Source of the DNA: Jaltomata sinuosa
Lineage: Eukaryota > Streptophyta > Magnoliopsida > Solanales > Solanaceae
Assembly (NCBI GenBank): GCA_003996215.1
Contig: QJPP01005212.1
Coordinates: forward strand, 1-64,000
Direction of reading: 5' to 3'
DNA: 64,000 bases
Positions 1-9,428 of the stretch are shown here, piece by piece. Position numbers and translations under genes: made by a program. The notes below the pieces were generated by a model, which was not told the origin of the DNA, ran no database searches, and worked only from the letters and a program-made list of their open reading frames with translations. Each line of letters begins with the position of its first letter. Within the stretch, counting starts at the first letter, position 1.

Positions 1-275
1 AGAGAAAGGAATACCTGTGGAGTCGATGGGACTCAGATTCTGGAATGATGTTGGAGACCGCCAGGGTCTCCAAAGCATGAGAACTCGATATCCTCATCAT
101 TCAGCATAACATCGTCCTGCAGACCACCAGCGTTCAGATTTTGTTGGGCCTGCAGTTTTTCAGCGAGTCTTGCTGCCTTTTGTTGTGCGGCCATATTCTG
201 CCTTAACGTTCTAGCAAGCTCGGGGTCGTAAGCTAATGTTGTTTCCCCCGAGCGCCGGGTACTTGGCATGCACAA
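1..275 (-). pseudogene. Athila-1 gag, N-terminal fragment (partial)
   Basis: This is the start of an Athila-type Gag polyprotein, the capsid protein of a Ty3/gypsy retrotransposon, read leftward from an ATG at 275. The opening MCMPS and the DPEL motif a few residues later match the Gag start of Athila-2 (ATG at 56195: MCMPS, then DPEL). About 80 codons are open, then a stop falls near position 33, and the rest of the element lies left of the window. The stretch is rich in Q, A and L and may form a coiled coil, as in Athila-2. The primer site and LTR lie just upstream on the same strand. A host gene is unlikely, because the homologous start in Athila-2 sits in the same LTR context. Confidence 0.7.
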
Positions 276-374
276 CTATGTACCCTGTCAAAAACAAAAA
301 CAACAAACAAAACTAAAAGCAGGAAAGTATGACTAAGAGTCAAATAAACACACCAGACTTAACAAACAACCGTA

Positions 375-387
375 TTCCCGCACCAAA
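375..387 (-). other. Decayed primer-binding site of Athila-1
   Basis: Read on the minus strand, this is TTTGGTGCGGGAA. It resembles the Asp-tRNA-type site of Athila elements (TGGCGCCGTTGCCGGGG) with an internal deletion. It lies between the gag start and the LTR, the position expected for the site where tRNA primes minus-strand DNA synthesis. The CGTATTCCC that follows on the plus strand also occurs beside the Athila-2 site at 56294. The assignment rests mainly on position. Confidence 0.45.
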
Positions 388-1424
388 CACAAGGACAACG
401 GTTGACTCTTTTTGAGTAACGCCAAACCATACACCATCCAATTAGGAAGCCGTAATTCGGTCGTAGATCAATATAGAACCCACACTAGTTGGGATTGGAT
501 ACACGCCCACAGGGAATTGAGTGCACATTCAAGTCTTAGTCGAAGTATGTGAAACTAGTCACAGGGAATATGGTGCAAATTCAAGTCTTTAGTGAAGTAT
601 GTGACTAGTCGTCAATAGTTTCCGGAAAAAGGGGGGGTTTTGTGAACGAAGTGTAAACAAAAGCAAGCAATAATGTATGAGTAATAATCAATAGGAGAGA
701 GTGAACTAGGGACGTGTTCACCATGGCATTTGTAACAATGTCGATCCTAAGCTTAACCGGGTTCTTTCTATATGTGTGTCACGATGTGATTGAATTAATG
801 GTATCGTCTAAACGTCTCTCGACCAAATAGACAAATTTCCTTTTCTATTCTCTCGACCTCGAAAAGATGTGCTTTTTAGATTTCAATACTAAACATCAAG
901 TAGATTAATCTAGTTACAGCATTAATCATTAGACGAGAGTTAGTAGTCTCGAATCCTTGTTGTTAATCAAGTTTCCCGGTTTTAATCTCTTTACTCAAGC
1001 AAATTAAACCTAGGCATGTTCTAATGTTTGCAACCACTAGAAAACATTACATAACGAATGATTAACAACGTGACAACATACATATTTAACCCGTCGCTAC
1101 CCGGAATCTATATTGCTACTTTAGCCATGGCTCCCACAACCCTAGTTGTGGGAGGTTTAGTTAATCATGCTAGAAGAAGAATAAAAGAAAGTCATAATCA
1201 TAATAAAGAAAAGAAATCCTTACAATGTATTGAAAACAATCTTCAATTATTCCAAGAACAAGAAATAACAAGATCCCAAGAACAATCAAGAACAAGATTG
1301 AGGAGAAGAAAACCGTGTGTAGCGCGTTTCTTCTCTCAAAAATCACTCAAAAACTCTCCTAAACTATTTAGTAATGTGTGTAAAAACTATTGGAAAAGCA
1401 ATAATGTAAAATAAACCTAACATA

Positions 1425-1436
1425 GGGTATTTATAG
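1425..1436 (-). promoter_or_regulatory. TATA box of Athila-1 LTR
   Basis: The minus strand reads CTATAAATACCC, a strong plant TATA box. It is placed as expected for the U3/R boundary, and the identical core CTATAAATACC occurs in the Athila-2 LTR at 44452-44462. Confidence 0.65.
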
Positions 1437-1494
1437 GAGTCTAGGAAACCAATCCCAAAAACGTCCGGATTCCGCGTAGCGGACTGCCTAAGTG

Positions 1495-1626
1495 TGACGG
1501 TTTGGCTGACGGACCGTCAAGCCAGTGACGGACCGTCGCCTGAGCCATCACCCTTAGGCAGTGGTGCTGCCTTGGTGCTGCCTTGGTGTGACAGTTTGGG
1601 TGACGGACCGTCACCTGAACCGTCAC
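1495..1626. repeat. Palindromic word cluster GACGG-A-CCGTC in Athila-1 U3
   Basis: GACGGACCGTC occurs at 1508-1518, 1527-1537 and 1602-1612. The last sits in a longer dyad, GTGACGGACCGTCAC (1600-1614), with seven-base arms around one central base. Decayed half-copies fill the rest. The cluster lies directly upstream of the TATA box in the element's sense. Confidence 0.75.
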
Positions 1627-1792
1627 TCTTATCCAGAAAGCTCTTTTTCTCGTATTTCCTTCCGTTTCCGTGTTTGTCTCCATTTCCTACAAATATAACA
1701 TAAAAACATCAAAAATGATAATGGTTGCTTGAAAACGTACGATTGTTCTTAGTTAAAAGGAGTCGAAAGTGCCGTAAAATGGCGGCACATCA

Positions 1793-3636
1793 TATATGTA
1801 GGCATTTCGGGTGAGTTTGTCATCCGGCCCATCCTTCTCCTCCCTTATTGAATTTGACGTGTAGCTATGAGTAGTAAGGTAATGGCTTCATGTTCTTATT
1901 CGAGAAAGGATTTGTAATGTTTAATATGTGCTAAGGAAGGATTTTTGTTTAGTTGAAAAAGAAGAGAGATGACGCTTTGTTTGTGTTTATGTGTCCTCGT
2001 AGTTGCCTGAGGTGGCAATGAAGGTTTTCTTTGGGATTGTGTGTCGGTGATTCGATTATGCCGTCTACACATTGATGTGGGGTTTCCATCGATTGGTTTT
2101 TTTCAGTAGCAACTGCGGTGTTGGTAATTTGCATATTCAGGCCTAGTTGGCTTGGGTTCTTACGGGTTCATTGGCAGCATACTGGTTCGACCAAGGCTTT
2201 AGTTGGTAGTTGTGAAAGTTGGGATTTAGAATCATGGCTTGGCAGGTTACATCGGATGGTTGGTGGCAGTTTCTATTTGGTTGCAGCATCCTAGTGCCGG
2301 GAGGCAGTGGGTGCGGGTAACTTAGCTTCTTTACTTCAGTTGCGGATGCGGCTATTGGCCTTGGACACCTAGTCCTTGGCAAACCTCTGCAAGAGGCGGG
2401 ATATTCCAGATTTCAGCAGTATTCTAGTTAGTATGAGATCCTTCTACCATGGTTGGACAGACTCAGCGGCGTATGTTTGAGCTTCAGTAGTGGTGTATGC
2501 TTTATGTGGTCAGCTTGTGCGGGTTGAAACTAGCGTTGCTATTTTGAGTTCTGATGATACGTAGAGACTAGTAATCGCCATTCATTTGCCAAGGATTTGG
2601 AAGCTTGTTTAATTGATTCCTCCAGAGTTGTTGTTTATGTGGGGTTCCAGTGTTTGTTAGACTCGACCAATATGGACTAGAAGTTCGTTATAATATATGC
2701 TTCGAAGTGCTTGGTTGTTTGCAGAACCAGTAGATGGTAACCTTGAACCCCAGGCACCTTTTTCCTTTGCCTTCGGATTGTTTGGACTTGATATTCATGG
2801 CATGGTGGACTTCTTCCTGAGGTGAGATTCGTAAGGCAATTTCACATTCAAATGGTGTTCGAGTGTTCAGAGTAGCAGTAGTGTTTTCTAGAGTTGGGAG
2901 ATTGGCTCATGGTTACAGACTTCGTGGTAGGCTTACCACACTTCTTGCAGGATCATGGTTTTGGTTTGGGTCTTTTGGGCAGGTTGCCTTGGTTCATTCA
3001 CTTTCAGCTGATTCAGACCTGGCACGGTTCAGTTAGCGAATTTGATGTTAGAAAAAATATTCGTTGGTTGGTTGGTGGTCAGTCAAGGCAGGTAACTTTA
3101 GTTTCAATGATATGCTATGGATAGTTATCTTGGATGGCAAAGGCTAGTAGCCTATATATTGGCTTAAAACGCATTTGAATAAAATGGGTGACTTCGTTCG
3201 TGGTAAAGTATAAGCAGGAACTATGGATCTCCGGTGTGTCAGTTGATATTTCAAGGGTGGTTCTGGTGTTCGATTTGTATGCAGCTTCCGGTTTATGGTG
3301 CTAAAGGATTCACTTGGTATGGTTTTAAGGATTCGAGTTCTGTGTGTTGACAGCCTTGGTGCTCTAGTTTCGGTGTTGTATAGGTGCTTTTTGGTTAAGA
3401 TTCTCAAGGTTCAGTTTGGGTTGGCAGATCTTTGGAGGTTGAAATCTAGCTTGGCTAGTAAGAAATTAAGGCTTGGTTGCTTTCTTTGGTTCTATTTTAT
3501 TGGGCGCCATCCGGTCGTGGAGGCTACCCGGATTGTCCGAGAGACTAGTACGAGCGTGGTATCCGCTATTCTTAAGTCTTTGGTATTTTCTTCCTTCCTG
3601 ACTTTCGGGGACAAAAGTCTTTTTAGTAGTGGATGA
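1793..3636 (+). pseudogene. Decayed chromovirus pol 3' region (integrase core and chromodomain)
   Basis: This is a plus-strand remnant of a gypsy polyprotein. Around 2910-3050 one frame reads DFVVGLP, an integrase core motif, and the DNA that follows (TTGGGTCTTTTGGGCAGGTT) aligns with the better-kept D1 integrase at 21716. Near 3500-3540 a frame reads HPVVEAT, which recalls the HPVEEATW end of chromodomains. Just before the LTR, TTTCGGGGACAAAAGTCTTT resembles the end of such elements. The frame shifts repeatedly, and the spacing from integrase to chromodomain is short, so part is deleted. The first 1.1 kb (1793-2900) shows nothing I can name. It leads directly into the LTR at 3637, which would be its 3' LTR. 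Confidence 0.5.
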
Positions 3637-3907
3637 TGTAATGACCCTTCCGGTCATTTACATGTTTTCGCCTTTCTCGTACCATTAGAGCTTACTTGTA
3701 GCAGCCCAAGTTATTTATGGCTTATCGGGACCGATAGTTCAGTGCCCGGGCTGTATATTTGGTCTTTATGGTCGTTCCTCATTTTAGAGCTTCAACTTTG
3801 AAAATCGTTGACTTCCATCAACATTCTTGGTAATACCAAAGAATTAAACCAAGGTTCTAGGTTAAAGGAATCCCTTACTCGAAAGTTTGAGTTAAAGAAA
3901 TGCCTCT
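3637..3907 (+). mobile_element. B-type chromovirus LTR, 5' fragment
   Basis: The fragment starts TGTAATGACCCTTCC and matches the first roughly 290 bp of the solo LTR at 25539 (for example CCAAGTTATTTATGGCTT and the GTTGACTTC...TCAACA stretch). It follows a pol remnant, so it is probably that element's 3' LTR. It is cut off at 3907, where the C-type LTR begins, and the missing 3.5 kb does not reappear on the other side. Confidence 0.7.
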
Positions 3908-4316
3908 TGTAACACCTCCCCTGTTCGGAAGGTTTAAAGTAACCCGTGCCTTTGGGGTAAGACTAATAGTGTCTAATATACTAAGAAGGATGTGTTATGA
4001 GGTATTATAATCGCAAAATGATCGTATGATAAGTTTTGAAGTCAAGCAAGTTGCGAAACAAAAGTCGGAAAAAGTTATTGTAAATTCCTTTAAGAAATTC
4101 TCTTCAAATTTGGGTTAAATGTATTGGAGTGTTTCTCCCTATCTATAAAGATTTAGTGGGTCCCCCAATATACCAAATCGAAGGCCTAAGAGTCTAGTTT
4201 CCAACGCACTAAATCATTCATCCATACGACTTCAGAATAGAGAGATATTCACATTTTTGTAAGACTGCACAAGCAGACACGTCAAGGTGGGGCCCACATC
4301 CTAAGTCGGTTCAGCT

Positions 4317-4324
4317 TATAAAAG
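4317..4324 (+). promoter_or_regulatory. TATA box of C-type LTR
   Basis: The sequence is TATAAAAG, preceded by a GC-rich stretch with ACGTC and GGGGCCC. It is the best TATA match in the LTR's first kilobase and sits about 410 bp from the LTR start, a normal U3 length. Confidence 0.5.
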
Positions 4325-5823
4325 CAGATTTCTCCTTCGTTTTAACTCATTATTTTCACCAGAAACTTCAGAAAATCAGAGGTAAATCCACTAGATACTC
4401 CATGGACTTTGATGCTTTCAATTCGGAAGTTTAACGGAAGTTGCTCTACGTCGCGAGCTCGTCATTTTAGTGTAGTTTGTCTCGTCAATTTCATGGAGTA
4501 TCTTCATGGGTGTTGATGCAGCGAGCTAGCAGGTGTTTTCTGAGTATTTGGCAGTAGCTATGGAGTTATTTTGTTGAGGTATGGATCCCGTACACTTATC
4601 TATTCGTTGAATCAAGATTCTAAGCTTCTAGTCACGAAAATTTGAATTTTTCGATAACTTGTAGTAGTTTCTTGTTGGATTTGGATATGTTTGTTGTTCC
4701 TGCAAAGAGGCAGGTTTTTAATCTTGGAATATTGAATATTTTTGTCAAGGAAATCTCTCCCCTACGATCCTCCTTTATAATTACATGTTCTAGTATTGTT
4801 TTATGGATTTCTGAGCCACGAAATGGTATTTTGGATCTGTGGCTCTGGGCAGCCCCTTTTTCATATTAAAGTGGGTTGTTGTTGTTGTATGTTGATGGTG
4901 TTAAGGTGTTGGAGGTACTGGGGATTGGTGTGATTCTTATTGGAGTCATGTACGATAGTTATTGGATTGAATGACATAAAGTACGCCTTTAAATAGTGCC
5001 TCGGGAGCTCGTCGCTCCTTTGAGATGTGGGTTACATATTATTGTTGGATTTAGCTGCCATTTCTTATTGTTATTGGCCTCATTTTATGCTTTGGAGTTG
5101 GCTGGTCGCAAGTGTGACATTAAACCTTATCAAATGGCTATGGCTCGTTCTTGCAGCCTCGTCGATTCTAGCAATTGTTCCATTACCTTGGTTGGTCAGC
5201 CTTCATAGAGACGCCTTTGGGGCTTCAGTTAAAAGTATTCTTTTGTGATTTAGAGTTTCTCGGAGTAGTTTGAGCCTAGACGACGCCGTTCCTGCAGCTA
5301 GTCATCGGATGACAAGTAGGTTATGGATTTCCTACCTAAACTCTGCGTATATAGACTATAACTGCATTAATTAACATCCTTGGCTGGGTTATTATAGGTT
5401 GGTACCCCAGACCTTGTCCACCTTATTCGTACGTTATTTCATGTGTTGTTTGTAGTATTTGCATAGTATTGTATATTACACTTGTGGTCCTGTGTGGCCT
5501 TGTATTGACTCTGGAACATAGATGGTGGATTATTGGGGAATGTCCGCAAATCCTGGACATAGAGATTGTCCTTTTAGGCTGGTTATGTCTGCTGAGTAGC
5601 TACTGGGCCTGTACAGGGCTGATAGGAGTTGTTGTGAGCCATTTGGCTACTTTTATATTTGTGTGCAAGCATATCATCCATGAAAAAGGTTTTCCCCTGC
5701 ATGTTTTACTATAGTTTTGGCTACGAGCCACTATCGTCAGTTTTCCTAAATTTGCATAGCCCTGGGGGCCCATTTTTGGTACTGTTGATGATCGAAAAGG
5801 GGATTTTTGGATGTTTTCAAACT

Positions 5824-6099
5824 GATTTTATTACTGGTATTAGTCTCTGCGGGGCGGAGCACCAAACTTGATTTTATTACTGATACTAGTCTCTGCGGGG
5901 CAGAGCACCAGACTTGATTTTATTACTGATTCTAGTCTCTGCGGGGCAGAGCACCAGACTTAATTTTATTACTGATACTAGTCTCTGTGGGGCAGAGCAC
6001 CAGACTTGATTTTATTACTGATACTAGTATCTGCGGGGAAGAGCACCAGACTTAATTTTATTACTGATACTAGTCTCTGCGGGGCGGAGCACTAGACTT
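5824..6099 (+). repeat. 46-bp tandem repeat, six copies, inside C-type LTR
   Basis: Six head-to-tail copies start at 5824, 5870, 5916, 5962, 6008 and 6054, each exactly 46 bp. The unit contains TTTTATTACTGATACTAG and GCGGGGCAGAGCACCAGACT. Copies differ at only a few positions. The related LTRs at 25539 and 61057 have only a single decayed counterpart (near 27640 and 62760), so the array expanded in this copy or its recent parent. Confidence 0.9.
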
Positions 6100-7701
6100 G
6101 ATTTACTACAGTTTTAGACCCGGTTATGCCCGGGCACCCTTGGAGGGGTTTTTGAAGCATTTTCTACTACTTCAGTCCTGGACAGGGTCTGGGAATGCAT
6201 ATTCGAGACTGGGTCTCTATCTTGATCCCAGAATTGCTTCCGGATGACATGTCTTGATACTGAGTCTTAGTATGGGGTCGGGGACCTCCATGGACCTTAC
6301 CACTCTGGGCCTGGTTCTTCAGGCTGCGTGTACCGGAGGGAGGGGTATACGGTGGAGTAGAGGTATACTGGCTCAGACCTTCCATGGAACCTGCCTGCTG
6401 GGCCCGATTGGCACCGGAGGAGGTACATACAGAGTTTCTATTTCACATATCATATCATATCATATTATGCATTGGATTCCACCCTTGTTTGCTGTGTGTT
6501 CAGTGTACGCTCCGGTAGTATGGGATGCCAGAGGGTTTTCTTTTACTTGATTGTGTTCCTCGGTTGTATGGGCGGCCGTTGGGATTGTAGGTAGACTATA
6601 TTTACTCCTGTCTTTATTTAGAGCTTGTCTTGGCACTCGGTTAGTGAAGGATTAGTGATGGTTAACCTGTTGAGGTTTCGGTTGTGGGATATATGATTAT
6701 TGTGAGAGCTAGGGAGTCCTATCTTATTGAGGCACTTTTGTGTGGCCTTCTGAGTAGAGTGTGAGACTTTGGTTCTATTCTTGTGGGAAGCTGAGTGGTA
6801 TCTCTCGGTTATTATGGTCTAGTTATTTCATCCTAGGGTGGTACTTCTGAGGTGATGCCCGGGTTATCTTATCATGTGATTAGATTGGTGTTATGATTTC
6901 CTTATATTGGTTGATTCCATTTTGAGTATGTTAGACTTCTCTTCGTCTTTTCCTTTTATTTGAGGTTACCGGTATACCACCATTTTCTCAACTCTCTCTC
7001 TAGTTACTTATATTACTATGCGAGGACTCCAGGTGCATTTTCCTTTCCTTCACCTGTGATTCTATGTAATTGTATCTCTGTGCTAGCATGTGTTACTTGA
7101 AGCTCTTGGTTATGGATGATCTGTGCTAGCTCCTTGTGCCTTGCTTATTGCTTCAGTGACTGCTTTCTTGCTATTTGTTACTTACTGCTTTTATATCTTA
7201 TATGCGCTCAGTCGGCCAATGATACCTACTGAGTACCCGTGCTTTTGGTGCTCATACCATACTTCTGCACTTTTTGGTGCAGATATTAGCTGAGCTTTCG
7301 CTGTTGAACGCATTGGAGACTCGTGCAGCTTTTGGATCTTCGAAACTAGGGTGAGCTCCTGATGGTCGGGGCTTGTCTACATCTCATCTCTTGTACTGTT
7401 ACTCTTTGTATATTTGGAGACATTTGTACTTATCATTTTGTTACTTCTAGCACTTGTATTCTATTAGAAGCTTCTGTACTGTCGATACCAAGTCTTAGGG
7501 TTGGTGTAGTTTCATGATGTATATATTCGGGTAAATTGCTTCCGCGTTGTCTTATCTTTACATTCTGCTTCTGCTTATCTCAGCTTGTTGAGCGTATTGG
7601 TTAGGTAGTAGCCCATTACTAGCTATTTTGGGCTACGGGAATTGGTTCACCTACTGGGGGGTTGTAGGTGCCATCATGACTTGAGAAATCGGGTCGCGAC
7701 A

Positions 7702-8906
7702 GTTTTGTAATCATTGTTAGGCCAAGAACAAGAGAAAACTTTGGAAAATGGGAAGCCTCCGGCCTAATAGAGTTTTTAATCTATTCGAGGTAGGTGATAG
7801 TTATTGTTTTTACAAATGTGATATGTGTGAATGTAACTTTAGCTTAGTAATGTATGTGCTTTGCATGTTTAGGGAATGAAATTATGAATGTCTACGTGTC
7901 CGAGTGTCAATCATGTGAAATAAACAGTGTTTTGTTGATTGTTGGTTTTACAAGTGTGATATTGTTCATTTATTTATTGATTGTTAGACTTTGTTTGATA
8001 TATTGGTAGGCTCAGGTACCACGCATAGTATATGATACATATTGGTTGGCTTGGGTACCACACCTGGTACGGGATACTTATCGGTTGGCTTGGGTACCAT
8101 GCTTGGTACTAGTTCTATAATGATTGGATCGGGTACCACGCCTGGTACATGTTTATTTATATTGTCGAATGCGTTTGTCGATAGTTCTATGAGTAGACCG
8201 AGTTGATTATTTAAAACTATAATTGTTGCATATTGTTCCATGAGAGGCCGGGTAGTTCATTTAAATGTGGGGTTGGTCCATATGTAGGACGGGAATTGCA
8301 TGTTAAACACTTAGGTGTTGTTCTAAGGAAACTTGGTTAGTCCGGGTTGCTATAAAGGGTATATGCTTATCGTCATTGTTATTGTTGTGATGATTGTTGA
8401 ACCTGATTCATGTAGTGGTTAAGTTAAAGGAAGGACTAAGAGTTTGGGGTTAGGTTGCTGGCTTGTTACTGCATGTTTGTACTTCTTACTCAGTTTTGAT
8501 TTATTGTTCATATATTATTTATTGGAGCTAACTGATGATCCTACCAGTACACTGTGATTGTGTACTGATTCCGCACTTGCTTTCCTTTTGTGAGTATAGG
8601 ACATCATTCGCCGGCTACTACGCGACCTCAGTTATAGTCCCGGCGTTTCTAGATTGCACGAGTGAGCTACTTCTTTCAGAATTCCATGGTTTCCTCCAGT
8701 TTGGTTTCAGACCATTGTTTCAGACTTAAACTCTTATTTTTGGGGTTGCATCCCCGTTCTCTAAACATTTGGTAGATGTTTTGGTACAATGACTTTCAGA
8801 TTCTAGGGGAATTTCCATAAGATATTATTTTATTAGTGTTTTGACTATGAATGTTAGTTTATCTTCATGCAATTGGTTTTGAGCTGTTAGATTCACTAAG
8901 TTTTGG
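7702..8906 (+). mobile_element. D1 5' LTR, truncated at both ends
   Basis: This matches the D1 3' LTR from about 23722 to 24915 (TTTTGTAATCATTGTTAG onward), but the first 940 bp and the last 75 bp or so are missing. The left edge abuts the C-type LTR. The right edge runs from CACTAAGTTTTGGG straight into gag-like sequence, so the primer-binding site, leader and gag start are deleted. It holds a four-copy GTACCA/TGGTAC hairpin array (about 8012-8150). Confidence 0.75.
8012..8150 (+). repeat. Hairpin array of D1 5' LTR
   Basis: Four imperfect repeats centre on GGTACCACGCCTGGTAC, in which GTACCA and TGGTAC can pair around a CGCC loop. Each is preceded by GGCT(C/T)GGGTACC. The first copies are decayed and the last is perfect. 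The same array occurs in every D- and E-type LTR that spans this region. Confidence 0.75.
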
Positions 8907-9428
8907 GCAGCAGCAGAGGAAGAGCAACACTCGCCAGGGGTGGAGCTCAGGTAGCGCATGGCCAAGGGCAACGACCCCTCGCCCACCCCAGGATCTTGTT
9001 AAGAAGGAAGTTGAGGTTGTGCTTGAGGAGGGCGCAAAACATGAGGAGACAATACCGGCTAGAGGTACAGGCCTTCCCTCCATATCGGCCAAGGTGTTTC
9101 AGCAGGTGTGGGATTTTCTGAGTGGGCTGGCAGGTACTGGAGCCACCCCTACTAGTACAACAGATTAGGTACTGGGCACTCAACCAGCTATTGCAGCGGC
9201 CTTTAGGATGGATGCGGTGTTGGGTATTGATGATTTCTTCTGTCCAATGCTGGGTCCTGTTATGACCTGGACTGAGCATGAGATACTGACCAAATTCCTG
9301 AAATTGAAACCTCAGACATTTTAGGGGACTGAGAAAGAGGATGCCTTTGAGTTCATTATGGACTGCTATGAAAGGTTACATAAATTGGGAATTGTGCAGC
9401 AACATGGGGTACAGTTTATTACCTTTCA
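8907..9428 (+). pseudogene. D1 gag, N-terminal part, interrupted by E1
   Basis: This is the plus-strand start of a chromovirus Gag. A basic, proline-rich segment is followed by a run ending with FLKLKPQTF, a stop, GTEKEDAFEFIMDCYERLHK and a segment ending VQFITF. The last is the familiar retrotransposon Gag sequence before the QLQGDAKQW motif, which resumes at 18411. The reading frame therefore runs into the E1 insertion at 9429 and continues on its far side. In-frame stops occur (for example after 9168). The true gag start is missing because of the deletion at 8906. Confidence 0.75.
9424..9428. other. Target-site duplication of E1 (left copy)
   Basis: TTTCA immediately left of E1 pairs with TTCCA at 18411-18415, a 5-bp duplication with one difference. 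Removing E1 and one copy restores Gag continuity from ITF to QLQGDA, which confirms the insertion point independently. Confidence 0.8.

Larger units (their letters stand above)
391..1792 (-). mobile_element. Athila-1 5' LTR
   Basis: This is an LTR of about 1.4 kb in minus orientation. The right edge (CA at 1792) begins TGATGTGCCG on the minus strand, like TGATGTACCG of Athila-2 at 45122. Both LTRs share the stretch ending GTGCCGTAAA/GTGACGTAAA and a region around 700-730 (GGACGTGTTCACCATG here, GGACTGTGTTCCCCATG in Athila-2). A TATA box lies at 1425-1436 and a palindromic word cluster at 1495-1626, upstream of it in the element's sense. The left edge near 391 is uncertain. The ORF of 118 codons at 1058-1414 on the plus strand lies antisense inside this LTR and has no recognisable domain, so I do not call it. 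Confidence 0.7.
3908..7701 (+). mobile_element. C-type chromovirus LTR (3.8 kb)
   Basis: This LTR runs from TGTAACACC to GGGTCGCGACA, about 3794 bp, very long for an LTR. Its 3' half closely matches the solo LTR at 25539-29352 and the LTR at 61057 onward (GGTTGGTACCCCAGACCTTG; CTTGTGGTCCTGTGTGGCCT), while its 5' half differs from the B type. A TATA box lies at 4317 and a 46-bp tandem repeat at 5824-6099. No coding capacity is expected; the ORFs of 60-98 codons inside are chance. Flanks are CCTCT on the left and GTTTT on the right, so there is no target duplication and this is not a clean solo LTR. Confidence 0.75.

Noticed and set aside
1058..1414. 118-codon open frame on the plus strand
   Set aside because: It is antisense inside the Athila-1 LTR, highly basic and Lys/Asn-rich from AT-rich DNA, and not conserved in Athila-2.
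5824..6099. Regular direct repeats that could suggest a CRISPR array
   Set aside because: The copies abut with no unique spacers, and the DNA is plant LTR sequence.
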